64,000 nucleotides of DNA from contig CM034546.1 of assembly GCA_020055645.1 (NCBI GenBank), forward strand, positions 36,084,001 to 36,148,000, written 5' to 3'. The notes beneath the pieces were generated by a model. That model saw only the letters and a list, made by a program, of their open reading frames with translations. It did no database searches and had not been told where the DNA came from. Positions 22,760 to 35,540 of the stretch are shown here, one piece after another (within the stretch, counting starts at the first letter, position 1; each line of letters opens with the position of its first letter). The translations under genes and the position numbers were made by a program. Source of the stretch: Tomocerus qinae. Taxonomy: Eukaryota > Arthropoda > Collembola > Entomobryomorpha > Tomoceridae.

Positions 22760-24364
22760 TTCGAGTGCCTTCGAAAAATTCGACTGCCTTCGAAAAATTC
22801 GACTGCCTTCGAAAAATTCGACTGCCTTCGAAAAATTCGACTGCCTTCGAAAAATTCGACTGCCTTCGAATAAGTTCGACTGCCTTCGAATAAGTTCGAC
22901 TGCCTTCGAATAAGTTCGACTGCTTTCGAATAAGTTCGACTGCCTTCGAATAAGTTCGACTGCTTTCGAATAAGTTCGACTGCCTTCGAATAAGTTCGAC
23001 TGCTTTCGAATAAGTTTGACTGCCTTCGAATAAGTTCGACTGCCTTCGAATAAGTTCGACTGCCTTCGAATAAATTCGACTGCTTTCGAATAAGTTCGAC
23101 TGCTTTCGAATAAGTTCGACTGCCTTCGAATAAGTTCGACTGCTTTCGAATAAGTTTGACTGCCTTCGAATAAATTCGACTGCCTTCGAATAAGTTTGAC
23201 TGCCTTCGAATAAATTCGACTGCCTTCGAATAAATTCGACTGCCTTCGAATAAATTCGACTGCCTTCGAATAAGTTCGACTGCCTTCGAATAAGTTCGAC
23301 TGCCTTCGAATAAATTCGACTGCCTTCGAATAAGTTCGACTGCCTTCGAATAAGTTCGACTGCCTTCGAATAAATTCGACTGCTTTCGAATAAGTTCGAC
23401 TGCCTTCGAATAAATTCGACTGCTTTCGAATAAGTTCGACTGCTTTCGAATAAGTTCGACTGCTTTCGAATAAGTTCGACTGCTTTCGAATAAGTTCGAC
23501 TGCTTTCGAATAAGTTCGACTGCTTTCGAATAAGTTCGACTGCCTTCGAATAAGTTCGACTGCTTTCGAATAAGTTCGACTGCCTTCGAATAAGTTCGAC
23601 TGCCTTCGAATAAGTTCGACTGCCTTCGAATAAGTTCGACTGCCTTCGAATAAGTTCGACTGCCTTCGAATAAGTTCGACTGCCTTCGAATAAATTCGAC
23701 TGCCTTCGAATAAGTTCGACTGCCTTCGAATAAGTTCGACTGCCTTCGAATAAGTTCGACTGCCTTCGAATAAATTCGACTGCTTTCGAATAAGTTCGAC
23801 TGCCTTCGAATAAGTTCGACTGCCTTCGAATAAGTTCGACTGCCTTCGAATAAGTTCGACTGCCTTCGAATAAGTTCGACTGCCTTCGAATAAGTTCGAC
23901 TGCCTTCGAATAAGTTCGACTGCCTTCGAATAAGTTCGACTGCCTTCGAATAAGTTCGACTGCCTTCGAATAAGTTCGACTGCCTTCGAATAAGTTCGAC
24001 TGCCTTCGAATAAGTTCGACTGCCTTCGAATAAGTTCGACTGCCTTCGAATAAGTTCGACTGCCTTCGAATAAGTTCGACTGCCTTCGAATAAGTTCGAC
24101 TGCCTTCGAATAAGTTCGACTGCCTTCGAATAAGTTCGACTGCCTTCGAATAAGTTCGACTGCCTTCGAATAAGTTCGACTGCCTTCGAATAAGTTCGAC
24201 TGCCTTCGAATAAATTCGACTGCCTTCGAACAAATTCGACTGCCTTCGAATAAATTCGACTGCCTTCGAATAAGTTCGACTGCCTTCGAATAAGTTCGAC
24301 TGCTTTGGAATAAGTTCGACTGCCTTCGAATAAGTTCGACTGCCTTCGAATAAATTCGAGTGCC
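22760..24364. repeat. 20-bp minisatellite, about 75-80 copies
   Basis: The unit TGCCTTCGAATAAGTTCGAC is tandemly repeated for 1.6 kb. The first roughly 100 bp use a 19-bp variant (TGCCTTCGAAAAATTCGAC). Two positions vary through the array (TGCC/TGCT and TAAG/TAAA). The block at about 23780-24190 is nearly uniform, while 22870-23560 is mixed, which suggests later expansion of the right-hand part. Long minus-strand ORFs of 626 and 524 codons cross it only because the unit has no stop in those frames; 60 bp gives a 20-residue periodic peptide. I treat it as non-coding. Confidence 0.95.
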
Positions 24365-26414
24365 AAAAATTTTACAAAAATTTTAATAACTCAGAGATTA
24401 CTTTAGCATATTCGAATGAAATTACTTTTAAAGAACAGATTGTCTATCGTGTAGTAGAATCTTATAATAAACCTAAATACGGTAATGAAATATCTGCCCG
24501 TGGAAGAAGCGAGAAATTAAAAAAATCTAAGATAGCAATTGCCATTTAATTTTTATAAAAATTGCTGATTTATTGGGGGACAAAAGTGTTATAAATCCTC
24601 TAAAAATTATAAACCGGACACGGACTGTTCCCTGGATTTGGGTGTGAGAAAGTAGTGTAAAACAAGGTTGGTGTGTTGGCTCTACTCACATTTATTTCCA
24701 GCCAAATTCCTCTAGAATCCTGTCGTGCGAATTTATTCGCATTTTCATTAAGGCCTGAGTATAGTGACGGCCTGGTTATATTGACGGGCTCGTTGAGTCA
24801 TATTTCGGCAATAAATTTAGGAAATTATGTTTATTTTGTTAGTAATTAACTGTGATGAGCGTCCTCAATTGAAAAAATGAGACAAAAATGTTGTACATAT
24901 CGTAAAAAGTGAAGTATTTTCAGACAATATTACACAGTTCTAATTTTACAGTTTACAACAAATATCTAGGACATGGTTTGTTTCTTTTTTTTCAATTAAA
25001 CGATTGGTTGTGAAATTGAGAAATATCATAATTCAATGTAAATGGATCAATTATAAATTTCCCCGCACATGAAGTAATGAGATCCTTGAGAGCACTCAGC
25101 CTTAGAAAGTTGGAAAAATTTGTATACAGAATGCATGCACTACTTCTGTAATGAAATATTTGAATATTAGAAATAATGTAATATATCAACATTGTTACAT
25201 TCAACGCGCATGAACAAGTCTACGTTTATCATATAGAGTGATGATAGTTGTGTATTGTGTAATGTGTCAGTCAATTCTGGTGGACAAAACAATTGACTCT
25301 AACGTGCGCAAAATTTTGTATCTTTCGAAAACCAAATCAAATTTTGATACCTAAACGTTTCGAAATTATAGTAATGCAGTGGCACGAAAATCTCTTGACA
25401 CAAACATAAACCTACACGGGCACACATACGGAATTATCTACTCGCATGTCCCACTTTACTCTTATAAGAAGAGATGGACCAATAAATGGTCAAGTCTGCC
25501 TTATTGGCAATGGACCAACAAATGGTCAAGTCTGCCTTATTTGGCCAAGAGCCGTTTAAACGGTCAAATAAATGTTTTATGATAGTAATAATATGAAGAA
25601 TTTTTAGTCAACTCTATCATATTATACAGAATCCCAAAAGTCGATGAGTCCATTAAACTTTCTTGACACAATAGCACAACAAAACTTCAAGATGCGAGTG
25701 AAAATGAATAACTACAACAAACGGTATAATACTTAATTGAAGGAAGAAGTTTCTACTACCACGTCACACAACGGTTGTATTTACATTTAATAATTTTATC
25801 ATACTTTGCATTTAAAACACGCAAGCGTGTATGCATAAATTTAGCAAGAAACCATTCTGTTTTGAAACGTTATGGCTTGCCCTATTCTCATAAATACATA
25901 TAGACACATACAAACATACGTACCTACATACAAATGTTTTTAATAATGTACCCCAAAGCAGTTGACCCGAAGTCCACTGTAATCAAAGTGCCTTTGTCAG
26001 GTAACTTCGGAAGGCATCAGACAAATGTACGTTGCGTGTGGTGGACATCGGGTAAACTGCTTTGGGGTACATTATTAAAAACATTAATTATTCAATACGC
26101 GTGCGCCAGTTTATCTTTATACTTTAGTCATGATGGTATTACATTTTCTATCATAACCAGTAAGAAGGTACATATCTATGCCGCACACAAAATTTCATTT
26201 TATCTATATTCATAACAGTATTAACATAGGCAAAGTGCTTGTGTGTTTAGCTCCACAAAACTTACCACATTTAAACCCAAGCCAACTCATCAAATATCAG
26301 ACATTGTCCTTCAGAGCCATTTTACAATTCTGCCATTAGAGTGGTTAACTTCTTTACGTATGGCCACATTGTAATTTTCTGTGCTTTTGTTAAAATAATT
26401 TTATCCTCATTACA
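24365..26414. other. Intergenic before NLR gene B
   Basis: No gene is recognised. A 38-bp block with AAATGGTCAAGTCTGCCTTA is duplicated at about 25483-25545. A MITE at 25933-26085 is listed separately. The promoter of NLR gene B should lie in the last few hundred bases; no clear TATA box is seen. Confidence 0.5.
25933..26085. mobile_element. Short MITE with 40-bp terminal inverted repeats
   Basis: The ends AATGTTTTTAATAATGTACC... and its complement match over about 42 bp with few differences, leaving a core of about 65 bp. No ORF. Target duplication not certain. Confidence 0.8.
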
Positions 26415-29400
26415 ATGGAAGACGAAATTAAACGAAATCTTGTTTTCTTGACTGAAAATCTTACAAATTTAACAATGGTGCTGACGTATTTGATTCAATT
26501 GGACATCATCTCTAACGCTGAAAGGGAGGACATTGTAAGTTTACCAATTTTTTAAATTTATTATCAGCTTTTTTGCATAACTGCTGGCCAAAACAAAGTA
26601 TATAGGACATCCTACCTGCATAATGTTTTTGCTTATAAACGTAGGATAGACAGCTAGAGAGTACGAAGAATCAGAATCCGCTGACTATTAAAATTAACAT
26701 TGTTATTATATGAGTGAAAGTTGAAATTCGATAAATAGTATGAAAGCCAGGCTGTGCTCCAAGTCCCATAGGAAAACCTATTTCGATCTTTATACGGAAT
26801 TTTGTTTCAAAAATGTTTGGAATTAGATCGACCCAGTATATTTATAAAAGAATTGACCTGATTTGACATAAATGATTTCGAATTGCCAAACAAATCATTA
26901 CCAAACAAAATCGAACGATGAAAACTATTATAGTAGGAAAAAGGAATCATTATATTCATTTGAATGTGAATTGTATTTGATACAAGTCATAATGTTTCTT
27001 GTTGAATTACATTAATATGAGAGTAGGAAATATGCACAGAATTGTGTTAGTGCGTTGGTTACATTTACACATAATAAAACGATTTTCAAGGAGTTATACT
27101 CTACAGTCTTCACTGATGATAATAAGTACAAACGGAAAATACAATGCTATTAGTATAGGCATTAGATTTTCAGTGACTTCTCTGAGAAAAGTGACGCAAT
27201 TTATATAGATACATTTACATAGTTTTCAATAAGACTAATGTTGACAATGTCATATGCGAATAAGTTAAACGACGTTTACTGCCAGAAAGTTTTGCTGGAG
27301 TATTGTTTGACATATGCTGTCTGTGGCTTTACTCCTGACGATATAAAAGTAATGGAAATCGTAAGAAACTGTGGTAAAGTGACCATTTAATTTTTGTATT
27401 TCCGCTTAACTTATAATGAAATGTTTGGTCAATAGGGCGTAAGCGTAGATCTGATTTATGCATGAGTACCATAAACAACGAATTAAAAACGCTGATAGTT
27501 TTTCGCATATACTTAGATAGATCGTGTCATCATTTGGTATAAATTATGTTTAGAGTTTACTCTGCTATATGAATATATTATGAATATATAATTTAAGACG
27601 TAAATACAGTTGAAACATGATGTAATCCCAATCAATGGAAGGGTTTATTGGCATTTTAGACTTGGACTCGAAAAAAAGGAGTGCGTAAACAAATTGCTGG
27701 CCGTAAAAGTTAAAAACAACTATTGCACGTAGATTTACTTCCTTTTAACTCGTTATGCATTAGGAAGCTATGTATGGGTAGTATTTAATTCTGGCCTATA
27801 ATTAATATGTTAAATAAAGAAAGTATTTTAAAATTAGCAAATTTTCTAACTCAAAGGTAGTCTACTAATACAGCATAATAGGCTAGCAGCACAGATTAAA
27901 AGTATTTTATTCGACACTTTATAAACTTAGCTGAAACTTAAAAACATTTAGTTTACTAGTCAATTTGGCTAGTATTTATAACAACAATTGGTAGTGATTT
28001 ATGCTGTAAAATTTAATAATAATAAAAAATTAGATACGGAGCTTCAAACCCGGAAATTTAGATTTCCCATAAATTACAGTATCGCTATTGTTTAGCTTAG
28101 TGAAAAATTTTACTTTTACAATGAAAATGCACAATAGGTAAAAATTCTCATTGCGATTTAGAACTTAAATGGTAAAGGTGACTCAAACTGTAAAATTTAA
28201 ATGATTTCGACGCAAAGCATAAGAATAAAGGTACTTAGGTAGATATTATATTATGTCTATAGTATTAGATAACCGCGAAAGTTGACAAGTGCTGGGGCTA
28301 ATTGCGTCTGTGTCGGTTGTTTGTAGTTACGTCTGTTAGTTAGCCGCATTCTGATCAACTAAGCACAATCTAATTTAATCATCGTATATGTATAGATTTA
28401 TGAGATACTACGACTTACGACTACATTATCAAGCACGTATCCAGGAAGTTGACCTAGTAGGTGCACACCAAAAGATATTAGTAAAATTATAGCATATTCG
28501 CTCAAAGCGCAAAATTTTTTGGATTTTTAACATTCCTTGACAAAAAAACGTCTTTTTCTGGAAGCTTGGGGGGGGCGAAGATTTTACCGGGAATACTGTG
28601 TGTATTTTCTAAAATAGAAATATTTAGCATATATGGTGACCTTTTCTTGGTTTTCAAAAAGTCCTATTCTCGCGTGGTAAAGGAAAAGTATACTCTTGTA
28701 GGCCTCCCTGTACACAATTTCTTCCTGTTTGTGGAGAATAGTATACTCTCCCAAAGAACACGCTTAAATGTTCCTCAAAATGAAGAAAATTTCATATTCC
28801 TAGGGTAGAGTTTAAACGGAAGAGAGTTTGAATTCTTATATGTGGTTTCTGACTACATCCAAGTGTAATGTGTACACCTAAAGCCGGGTATATATTATTT
28901 ACATGCCAATGATGCATTGTATGATTCATTGATTTTATGATACTGTTTCTTAAAACTATTAAAACTGGTTAATCACTCAATTAATTTTCCCGAAGATATG
29001 CAATATATGAATATAATAGTAATTTTGAAAGCCAAACAGGACAATTTAATTAAACTGGTAAATCTGCAAACTGTCGAAAGTCGGAAACAACAGAAAATGG
29101 AGTTAGTAAGGGTCTTTTAGTGTTTGGAGTAATCATTTGCTAATTTAGTTTATTCCGGCTTAATTTTGGACAAATCAGGGTAAATTTTGTCACCTAAGGT
29201 TTAATAGCATCAAGTCTGGCTACGATGCTTAGCACAGAAGAAAATTCTCGAATCTAATTTAGTAAAGTTTTGCACAAGTTGTCTACACTCGGCTATAAAA
29301 TTAGTCATATGAACGTTTTACTTTATTCACAGGACGCTGAAAGCACTCTTACCAAAAAGAATACTAAATTGTTGTCTACACTGGGAAGGAAAGACTGGCA

Positions 29401-32400
29401 AGGAATCAGAGATATATTTCTAGAAATACTACGAAAGACAGGAAATGATCGTTGTGCACGAGTAATTCAAGAAACGAATGACAGACATTCCTATTCCCAC
29501 GAGGTCTCTCCAATTCTAATCCAGAATCCTCTTTTTCATTTGAAACTAAATAAAAAGTGGTGGCCAGATATGAAGCAGCTAACAGTATCACTTCTCAAAA
29601 GAAAATACCGAGAAAAACTCCTAATTGAAGAGTTAAAAGATCGAATTTCAAAGGACAAGAACCAAATGCTCGTCATCTGCGAGTCCCAAGCTGCATCCAA
29701 ATATTCGGGGATGGGCGGAGTCGGCAAAACTCTAACCGCCAAATGGTATGCACACACTTACGAACAAGAATACGAACACGTCATCTGGATCGACTGTGGG
29801 GAAGGCAGTCTACTCACCTCTTTTGAAAGCTTGGCTAGAGATTTGGAAATACCAAACAGAAATGAATTGGTCAAAGTTCAAGATTATTCGAGAAAATGTT
29901 TCGATGCACTGACTGCATTTAAATGTCTTTGGATCTACGACAATACAGAAAATTACAGAGGTAAAGACGGAATTATAGATGTCCTCACAAACGGCAAAAA
30001 AAACTTTTATTGTATCATCACGTCCCGAAGTCGTGAATGGGGAACAGAGAAGGTTGGATTCGGGAAAATATCCGACCTGGAACTGGACATTTTCAGCGAA
30101 GAAGAAAGTCTGGAATTCTTAAAGGCCACTTTACTGGATTCAGTGATTCGGACGGAATCACAACTCATGGAATTGGGTCTATTGTTAGGATATCTGCCTT
30201 TAGCTCTGCAATTGACTGTTGCTGCGTTAAACAATAGAAAAATTGAACTCCAAAGCTACATTGAGAAAACATCTTCGAAGGACTTGAGATTTCTTGATGA
30301 GAGATTCGATGATTATGAAAAGACGATCAATAAAAACATCAGAATTACTTTAGATTTAATTTTGGAACAAGAAAAGGGTAAATTGGCGTACGAAATGTTA
30401 ATGATCTTTGGATATATTCGACCAGATGACATTCGATCGCTTTTTCTATCCAAACTTTTAAACATCGATCCAAGTGCAGCAGAAGAAGCGATAAATTTGT
30501 TGGAAAAGTACGCCTTGATCACAAAAACCGGAAAGGTGTTGGAATTTCCCCATAAAAAGGGAATGATGAATAAATTATTCCGTAAGAATGAAATGAAGAT
30601 TGAAATGGATCTATTGAGCATCCATCGCCTTCTGCAGCAAGTGATTCGTTACAATGGACGAGAGACAGAGAAGGAGACGTTGAGGAAGATTCTCGGCTGC
30701 GTGGGGTTTATCGACTACAAATTAATTCCTTTTACCAAATATGCCAGTAAAGAACTACAGAAGGCATTTCCAAAAGTCAGAGCAGAGTTACTCGATCAGC
30801 GACAACTGAAGAAATTGATTTCAGAAGAAAGATTTGAGGATTCGGTTCAACTAGCTAAATTTATTCACGCAGAATTGAAGACAAGATCAACAAAATTTAA
30901 TTATTCCGTTTGTCTGTATACGAATGGAGAGAAGGAGGAATGCATTGACATCCTGAAGGAACTCTATCTTGATAAAAAAGGGGAAGCAAATGAGAAAGTG
31001 ATAACAACAGATGCTGAAATCATTCCGGAATTAATGAAAACCTTTTACGAAATGAAAACTGAAATCGACGTGGAGAAGTATTTGAAGTTGATAGACTTGC
31101 AAAAAGAGCCTACAAAAAAAGAAATCGGATATACTTTATTCTATTACAATTTGATGTTGGAAACAGTTGAAGAAGCTCTGAAAATTGGACTACAGGACGC
31201 AAATGAAGACCACATTATGAAACTTTTACCTGAAATGCTAAGAGAAAAAAGTTTTGAGGAGTCGATCCAATTAGCAAAGATAATAGTGGAAAAATTAAAA
31301 ACCAAAACAACAAAATTTAATCTTGCAGTTTGTCTTGTCAAAAATGAGCAATTGGAAGAAAGTTTGGATATTCTGAAAGAATTGAAGAAGGAAGAAATGA
31401 AAGAAACCAGAAAATATTCAGTCGATTTTATAAAAATGGGAATGTTGGGATTGGAAGAAGAATTGTCCAGAGACTTGGTTCATATCCATTTAAGGGCTAT
31501 TCAATGCAGAATAGAACTGCGAAAGAAATCGAAAAGAGGAAAAGACGCTAAAAGAAGTTTCGAGGTCGTTTATTCTGAAGATTCACTTGGCACTTTGATT
31601 AGATTAGTCCATTCAGATCTCATAAAGTCCAATTATTCTCTCGTAAAGGAATATGAAAGATCTACAATCAAATTGGAATTGGGAGGAGAATCAACTAAAA
31701 TAGAATTGAAGAGATGTTCATTGGATCTTTCATCTTTCGATCGACTGTCTCCACAGGAATTGCAGTTACGGAATGTCTCATTCAATAGAAATGGACGGGA
31801 AGTGGAGGAGGCGAATCTCAACGAATTCTGTGACTTCCACAAAATCAATAAATTGACACTCTGGGGTGATAAAATGTCTATCGAGTTGATTGACGAAATC
31901 TCCATGGAATATCTTCACTTAAATGGAGTGAAAGTGTTGAACTGGAAAGAGGCCAGATGGAATATTCAAAGATTAAGATTGTGGTATATTCCATTTGTGG
32001 AAAAGATGAAACTGAAAGTCAAAGAGATGGACTTTAATTATTCTTCTTTGGACATTTCTAGTCTTCCTCCAACAATTGAAAAATTGTATTTATTTAGAGC
32101 AGAAGTTGTTTGTAATGAACCAATTGACCTTCCAAATCTGAAATATTTGAGACTTTTTGAGATGTCCGATTCTTTCTTCTTGTCTTCTTTCCGATCTGCC
32201 AACCTCACACACATACACTTCAATAGGATGAAAGAAATGAATGTAGATCAACTACCCAAAAGCGTCACCCACATCAAATTAACTAAGACAATAGTTGTTG
32301 GTGGAGTGAGGAGAGTGGAAAAACTCATTCTATTCGACTTTTCTTTTAAAGAAGTGAAGGAATTGTTGGGTCACTTTCAGACAGACGAACTCGTTGTTTG

Positions 32401-32617
32401 GTCTGGCTCTGGCTTTTATTCATTTACACCAAAAGTGTTGATTGAGTTGACGAAGAAAGAAATAAAGAGAATTGCAGTCGGAAGAATAGATTGGCGGGGA
32501 GATTTGTCGGTTCGCTCCAGCATCGTCGACAGAAAAGCAGATTATTATTTGTGGGAGGGAGGAAGGGGGAGGGGAATGGAGAGGAAAGAGTTTGAGGAGT
32601 TAATGGAATTGTATTAA
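26415..32617 (+). CDS. NLR-like protein B: CARD, NB-ARC, helical repeats, LRR tail
   Basis: Exons 26415-26534 (40 codons, donor ATT|GTAAGT) and 29333-32617 (acceptor TTATTCACAG) join in phase 0 to give 1134 residues. Exon 1 (N..LTYLIQLDIIS.AEREDI) plus exon 2 (T..KNTKLLSTL..KDW...FLEILRKTGN..CA) makes one CARD-like fold of about 85 residues. NB-ARC: P-loop GMGGVGKT (166-173), Walker B LWIYDNTE, TSRSREW, GYLPLALQ, and IHR in the MHD position. Two FEDSVQLAK/FEESIQLAK helical units and the LRR-like tail follow, ending GRGRGMERKEFEELMELY. It is the intact paralogue of gene A (5436-8705). CARD proteins recruit partners by homotypic contact and NB-ARC proteins oligomerise on ATP binding, so a cytosolic signalling platform is the likely role. 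The 3' UTR is interrupted by a 666-bp element. Confidence 0.85.
27238..27360 (+). CDS. Candidate alternative first exon (second half-CARD) of NLR gene B
   Basis: An open stretch from ATG 27238 (or 27247) of 41 codons ends ATC|GTAAGA in phase 0, exactly like the 26415 exon. The encoded LLEYCLTY...GFTPDDIKVMEI resembles the first CARD half of the F-box gene (ELLFVVL...GWITEMEKLRI). A TATATA lies about 35 bp upstream of the ATG. Splicing to 29333 would swap the front half of the CARD. The segment is absent from copy A. It could instead be a relic of another CARD gene. Confidence 0.45.
28431..28585 (-). mobile_element. MITE relic, CAAGCACGTATCCAG family
   Basis: CAAGCACGTATCCAGG at the left end is followed by the reverse complement of the family core (GCATATTCGC ... 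TTTTTGGATTTTTAAC ... TTTCTGGAAGCTTGGGGGGG). The right terminus is lost. Confidence 0.6.
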
Positions 32618-32681
32618 ACTGGCTTGATTGCATACACATAATTTAGATTGAAATTAATGATGATGATTGGATGGTTGAGAT

Positions 32682-33347
32682 GGTTCCCGGACATACGTGC
32701 CAACGGTCAATAATGCCAAGTGTTTTATGACCCTTTGTGCCAAGGGGTTTTCATAAGTGCCAAAAACATAAGTGCCAAAACGAATAATGCCAATAATATT
32801 TTAATTAGTCACGTTTAGTTACATACATCAGTTTGCCTTATGAATATGAAGAGTTGTCATTTTAGGCTTTGATTTTTTGGTTGTGCCTGCCTACAAAATA
32901 TGTACAATCTTTGAAATAATCAATGTTTGGTTTTGTAAAGTATTGTGCAACTTGGAAAGTAATTTTCGAATCGAGTTCCCGATATTCTTTCTTCTGATGT
33001 GATACCATTGAACTATTGAAGTAAAGGATTTTTGCCAAAATAAATAAAATTTACAAAAATAAATTAAGATGTACTAAAATAAATAAAAATTTATCAAAAT
33101 AAATTAAGATCTACTAAAATAAATCACTTTGGAAAATTATTATTTATTTTCGTAATTTTGAATTTTACTTATTTATTTTGGTGATCTTTTATTAATTTTG
33201 CCGATTTTAAGCATTTTTGTTCGCTATTTGTGTTCATTTAGTATAACTTATGGTTTTTGGCACTTATGGAAATGGCACATACGTTTTTTGAGGTAGGATA
33301 AAAGTGCCAATTGGCACTTTTATTTTTGGCACATGTGTCCGGACACC
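32682..33347. mobile_element. Mutator-like non-autonomous element, 9-bp target duplication
   Basis: 666 bp flanked by GGTTGAGAT (32673-32681 and 33348-33356). The ends GGTTCCCGGACATACGTGCC and GGCACATGTGTCCGGACACC are inverted repeats, with reiterated GTGCCAA subterminal motifs. Copy A has no element at the matching site (GGTGGAGATTTC near 8760). A 9-bp duplication is the Mutator-superfamily hallmark. The core has AT-rich tandem AAATAAATTAAGAT-like units and no transposase. Confidence 0.85.
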
Positions 33348-33762
33348 GGTTGAGATTTCTTTCCTTTTGTTGGTGCAGCAATTCCTCTCGTAGTTACTTT
33401 AATGGTCTGTTTATTTTGTCTTTATTCATGTTTACATTTCGATCCTCCCAAATTTTATCCACAGAAATTTTAAAAGTCTGTGAGATAAAGTTATATAAAA
33501 TCATTTATGACCTTTCGTAAATAAAATTTTCATTTTAATGAACTTTATGTCATTGTGAAAACAAAAATATGCAACACTATATTTCTTCAACTGGTGTCGC
33601 AACCGCATTTTCTCATTTCGATCGCTAGCAGGCATTTATTGATCACAATCGAAGGCCGGTAATCTATTCTATTGTCAACACCCGCCTAAGACAAAAAGTT
33701 ACCTACATGTCCATGAAATATCAATTTTCGTGCCAAAGGCGTATTTCATGCAAATGCCGCAT

Positions 33763-35530
33763 TCAAGTTCAAGTTTGGTTTTATTCAAGTGACAAAATAG
33801 GCCTTCCAATTACACGAATTGAATTCAGTTGATAGCCTTCGGACTACGACTGCTCTTCCCCCAAAGTCACATATAGTTAAAAATTTTCTTTACTAGCTAA
33901 GTAATATAGTAATGACTATTAACGTTTCTTAGTACCTTACATTTAAATCGCTTCTTTTCGTTACCAACATCTGTTTCACATGATCAATCAGCATCTTTAA
34001 AGATAAATCTTTATAAACCCATTTTCTTGGGAGGGTATTCCAAGCAATAGCTGCGGCATGTTTCACAGATGTTAGTCTCGTTACAGTATGACTAACTTTG
34101 GGGAAAGAAGAACTATAATTATTTTTAACATTATACCACCCTTCTGTACCAACCAATTTATTGTTAATATTTTTCCATACAATTTTTATCAAACTAATTT
34201 CCCGTCTCTCCCATACCGTAAATATTTTTAATTTACACAATAACGAGTTAATTTCTTCCTTTTTTAACCTTGAATATTTTGCTTTTTTAGAACATTTGGT
34301 AAAACCCTTGAACTTATATAGTTTTGGAGATTAAAAATTACAGATAAATCTATTTATCCTATCTTGAATTTTCGTCAATTGTAACTTAGTTTGAATCGCC
34401 TACTTGATACTTATATGAATATACTTATAGAGCTATCAGATATAGATATAATATAGCAATGAAGTAACATACTCATAACTTTCTCTGTAACAAGTCTTTT
34501 GATTGAATACAATCTCGCTAATGCAGATTTTGTTCTTACATCAACGTAATTAAAATGACTTTTGAATGATAACGTGGAGTCAATAATAACACCCAGATAG
34601 CGGAACTCAAATACTCTTTCAATTACATGGTTATTGAATATTACATTATTGTAGTTGGTTTTGCCTATCACACTGTCACCACCTTTGTGGAATATTACAT
34701 ATTTCGTTTTATCAATATTTACCTCAATTTTGTTAGTTTTACACCATTGCTCTAGCTTTTTGAGCTTGTGGTTGACAATACTAATTGCGTCATTTACCAC
34801 ACTGTCTGCCACCCAGAATACTATGTCATCTGCATAAAGTGCATAATCACAATCAAAACATCCGCCAATATCATTAATGAAACAACTAAAAAGAAGAGGA
34901 CCAAGTGCAGATCCAGCTCCTGTGCCCGTATCTATAGGCTTATAGTTAGACTTGTAATTTCCATTTTTAAGCCGTACAATTCTGTTGTTCAGATAATTGT
35001 TAAGTAATTTTAGCATACAGCATTTCAAGGTAAATTGATCTAATAACTTAATTAACAGTAAGTCTTTTTGGACCACATTGAAAGCAGTTTTGAAGTCAAT
35101 AAAAACGGCTACCACTCTACCATTAACTTTATCTAAACTATCATATACACTTTGTGTAAGTTTGAGAATAGCATTCTCACAACCCCGTCCTGCTCTGAAT
35201 CCAAATTGGTTTTCATCAAGGTCACATTCAACCATATTATATAGTCTTTTAAAAATAACATTTTCGAAAATTTTACATAGAAAAGTTAATCCAGCAATGG
35301 ATCTGTAGCTACGGGCTCCAAAATGAGACCCATTCCCTTTGTACAGCGGGGTTACACTAGCTGTTTTGAATTGTACCGGAATTATACAAGTCTCCAATAT
35401 AAATGTAAACATTAAGGCTAAAGGTCGTGAAATTGAATCTGGGATTTGTTTAAATACTCTTTTTGGGATATGAAATTGGACATTTGATCCTTTACTTACA
35501 GAGTCAATAGCCTTAACAACTTGGACAAAT
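33763..35530 (-). mobile_element. Non-LTR retrotransposon, 5'-truncated, Jockey/CR1-like
   Basis: The minus strand encodes reverse-transcriptase motifs: VTPLYKGNG, YRSIAGL, QFGFRAGRGCENAI, FIDFKTAF, GSALGPLLF and the catalytic YALYADD, then FRYLGVIID. The frame breaks near 34430. A further ORF at 33929-34240 holds the ORF2 C-terminus (VKHAAAIAWNTLP). The endonuclease part is missing. The 3' end (low coordinates) is ATAAAACCAAACTTGAACTTG without a clear poly(A). Copy A lacks the insertion at about 15125. It is an inactive copy. Confidence 0.85.
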
Positions 35531-35540
35531 TGGACAAACA
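34411..35540 (-). pseudogene. Reverse transcriptase fragment of the LINE
   Basis: About 370 codons stay open but start inside the RT domain, with no endonuclease upstream. Visible are the fingers and palm blocks ending with YADD (Tyr-Ala-Asp-Asp) and the thumb start. The aspartates of FIDF and YADD are kept. The frame then shifts into an unrelated tail (ISDSSISIFI). The first codons are derived from host flank or the truncated border. Expression is unlikely. Confidence 0.85.

Noticed and set aside
22760..24364. CRISPR-like array or heat-shock-element array
   Set aside because: No spacers exist between units, and TTCGAA lacks the two-base gap of heat-shock elements; it is a plain minisatellite in a eukaryote.
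22486..24366. Minus-strand ORFs of 626 and 524 codons as repetitive protein genes
   Set aside because: Two frames are open only because the 20-bp unit lacks stops in them; repeat variation is not codon-aware and no splice, signal or domain context supports them.
34655..35308. Plus-strand ORFs over the LINE
   Set aside because: They are antisense shadows of the reverse-transcriptase frame.
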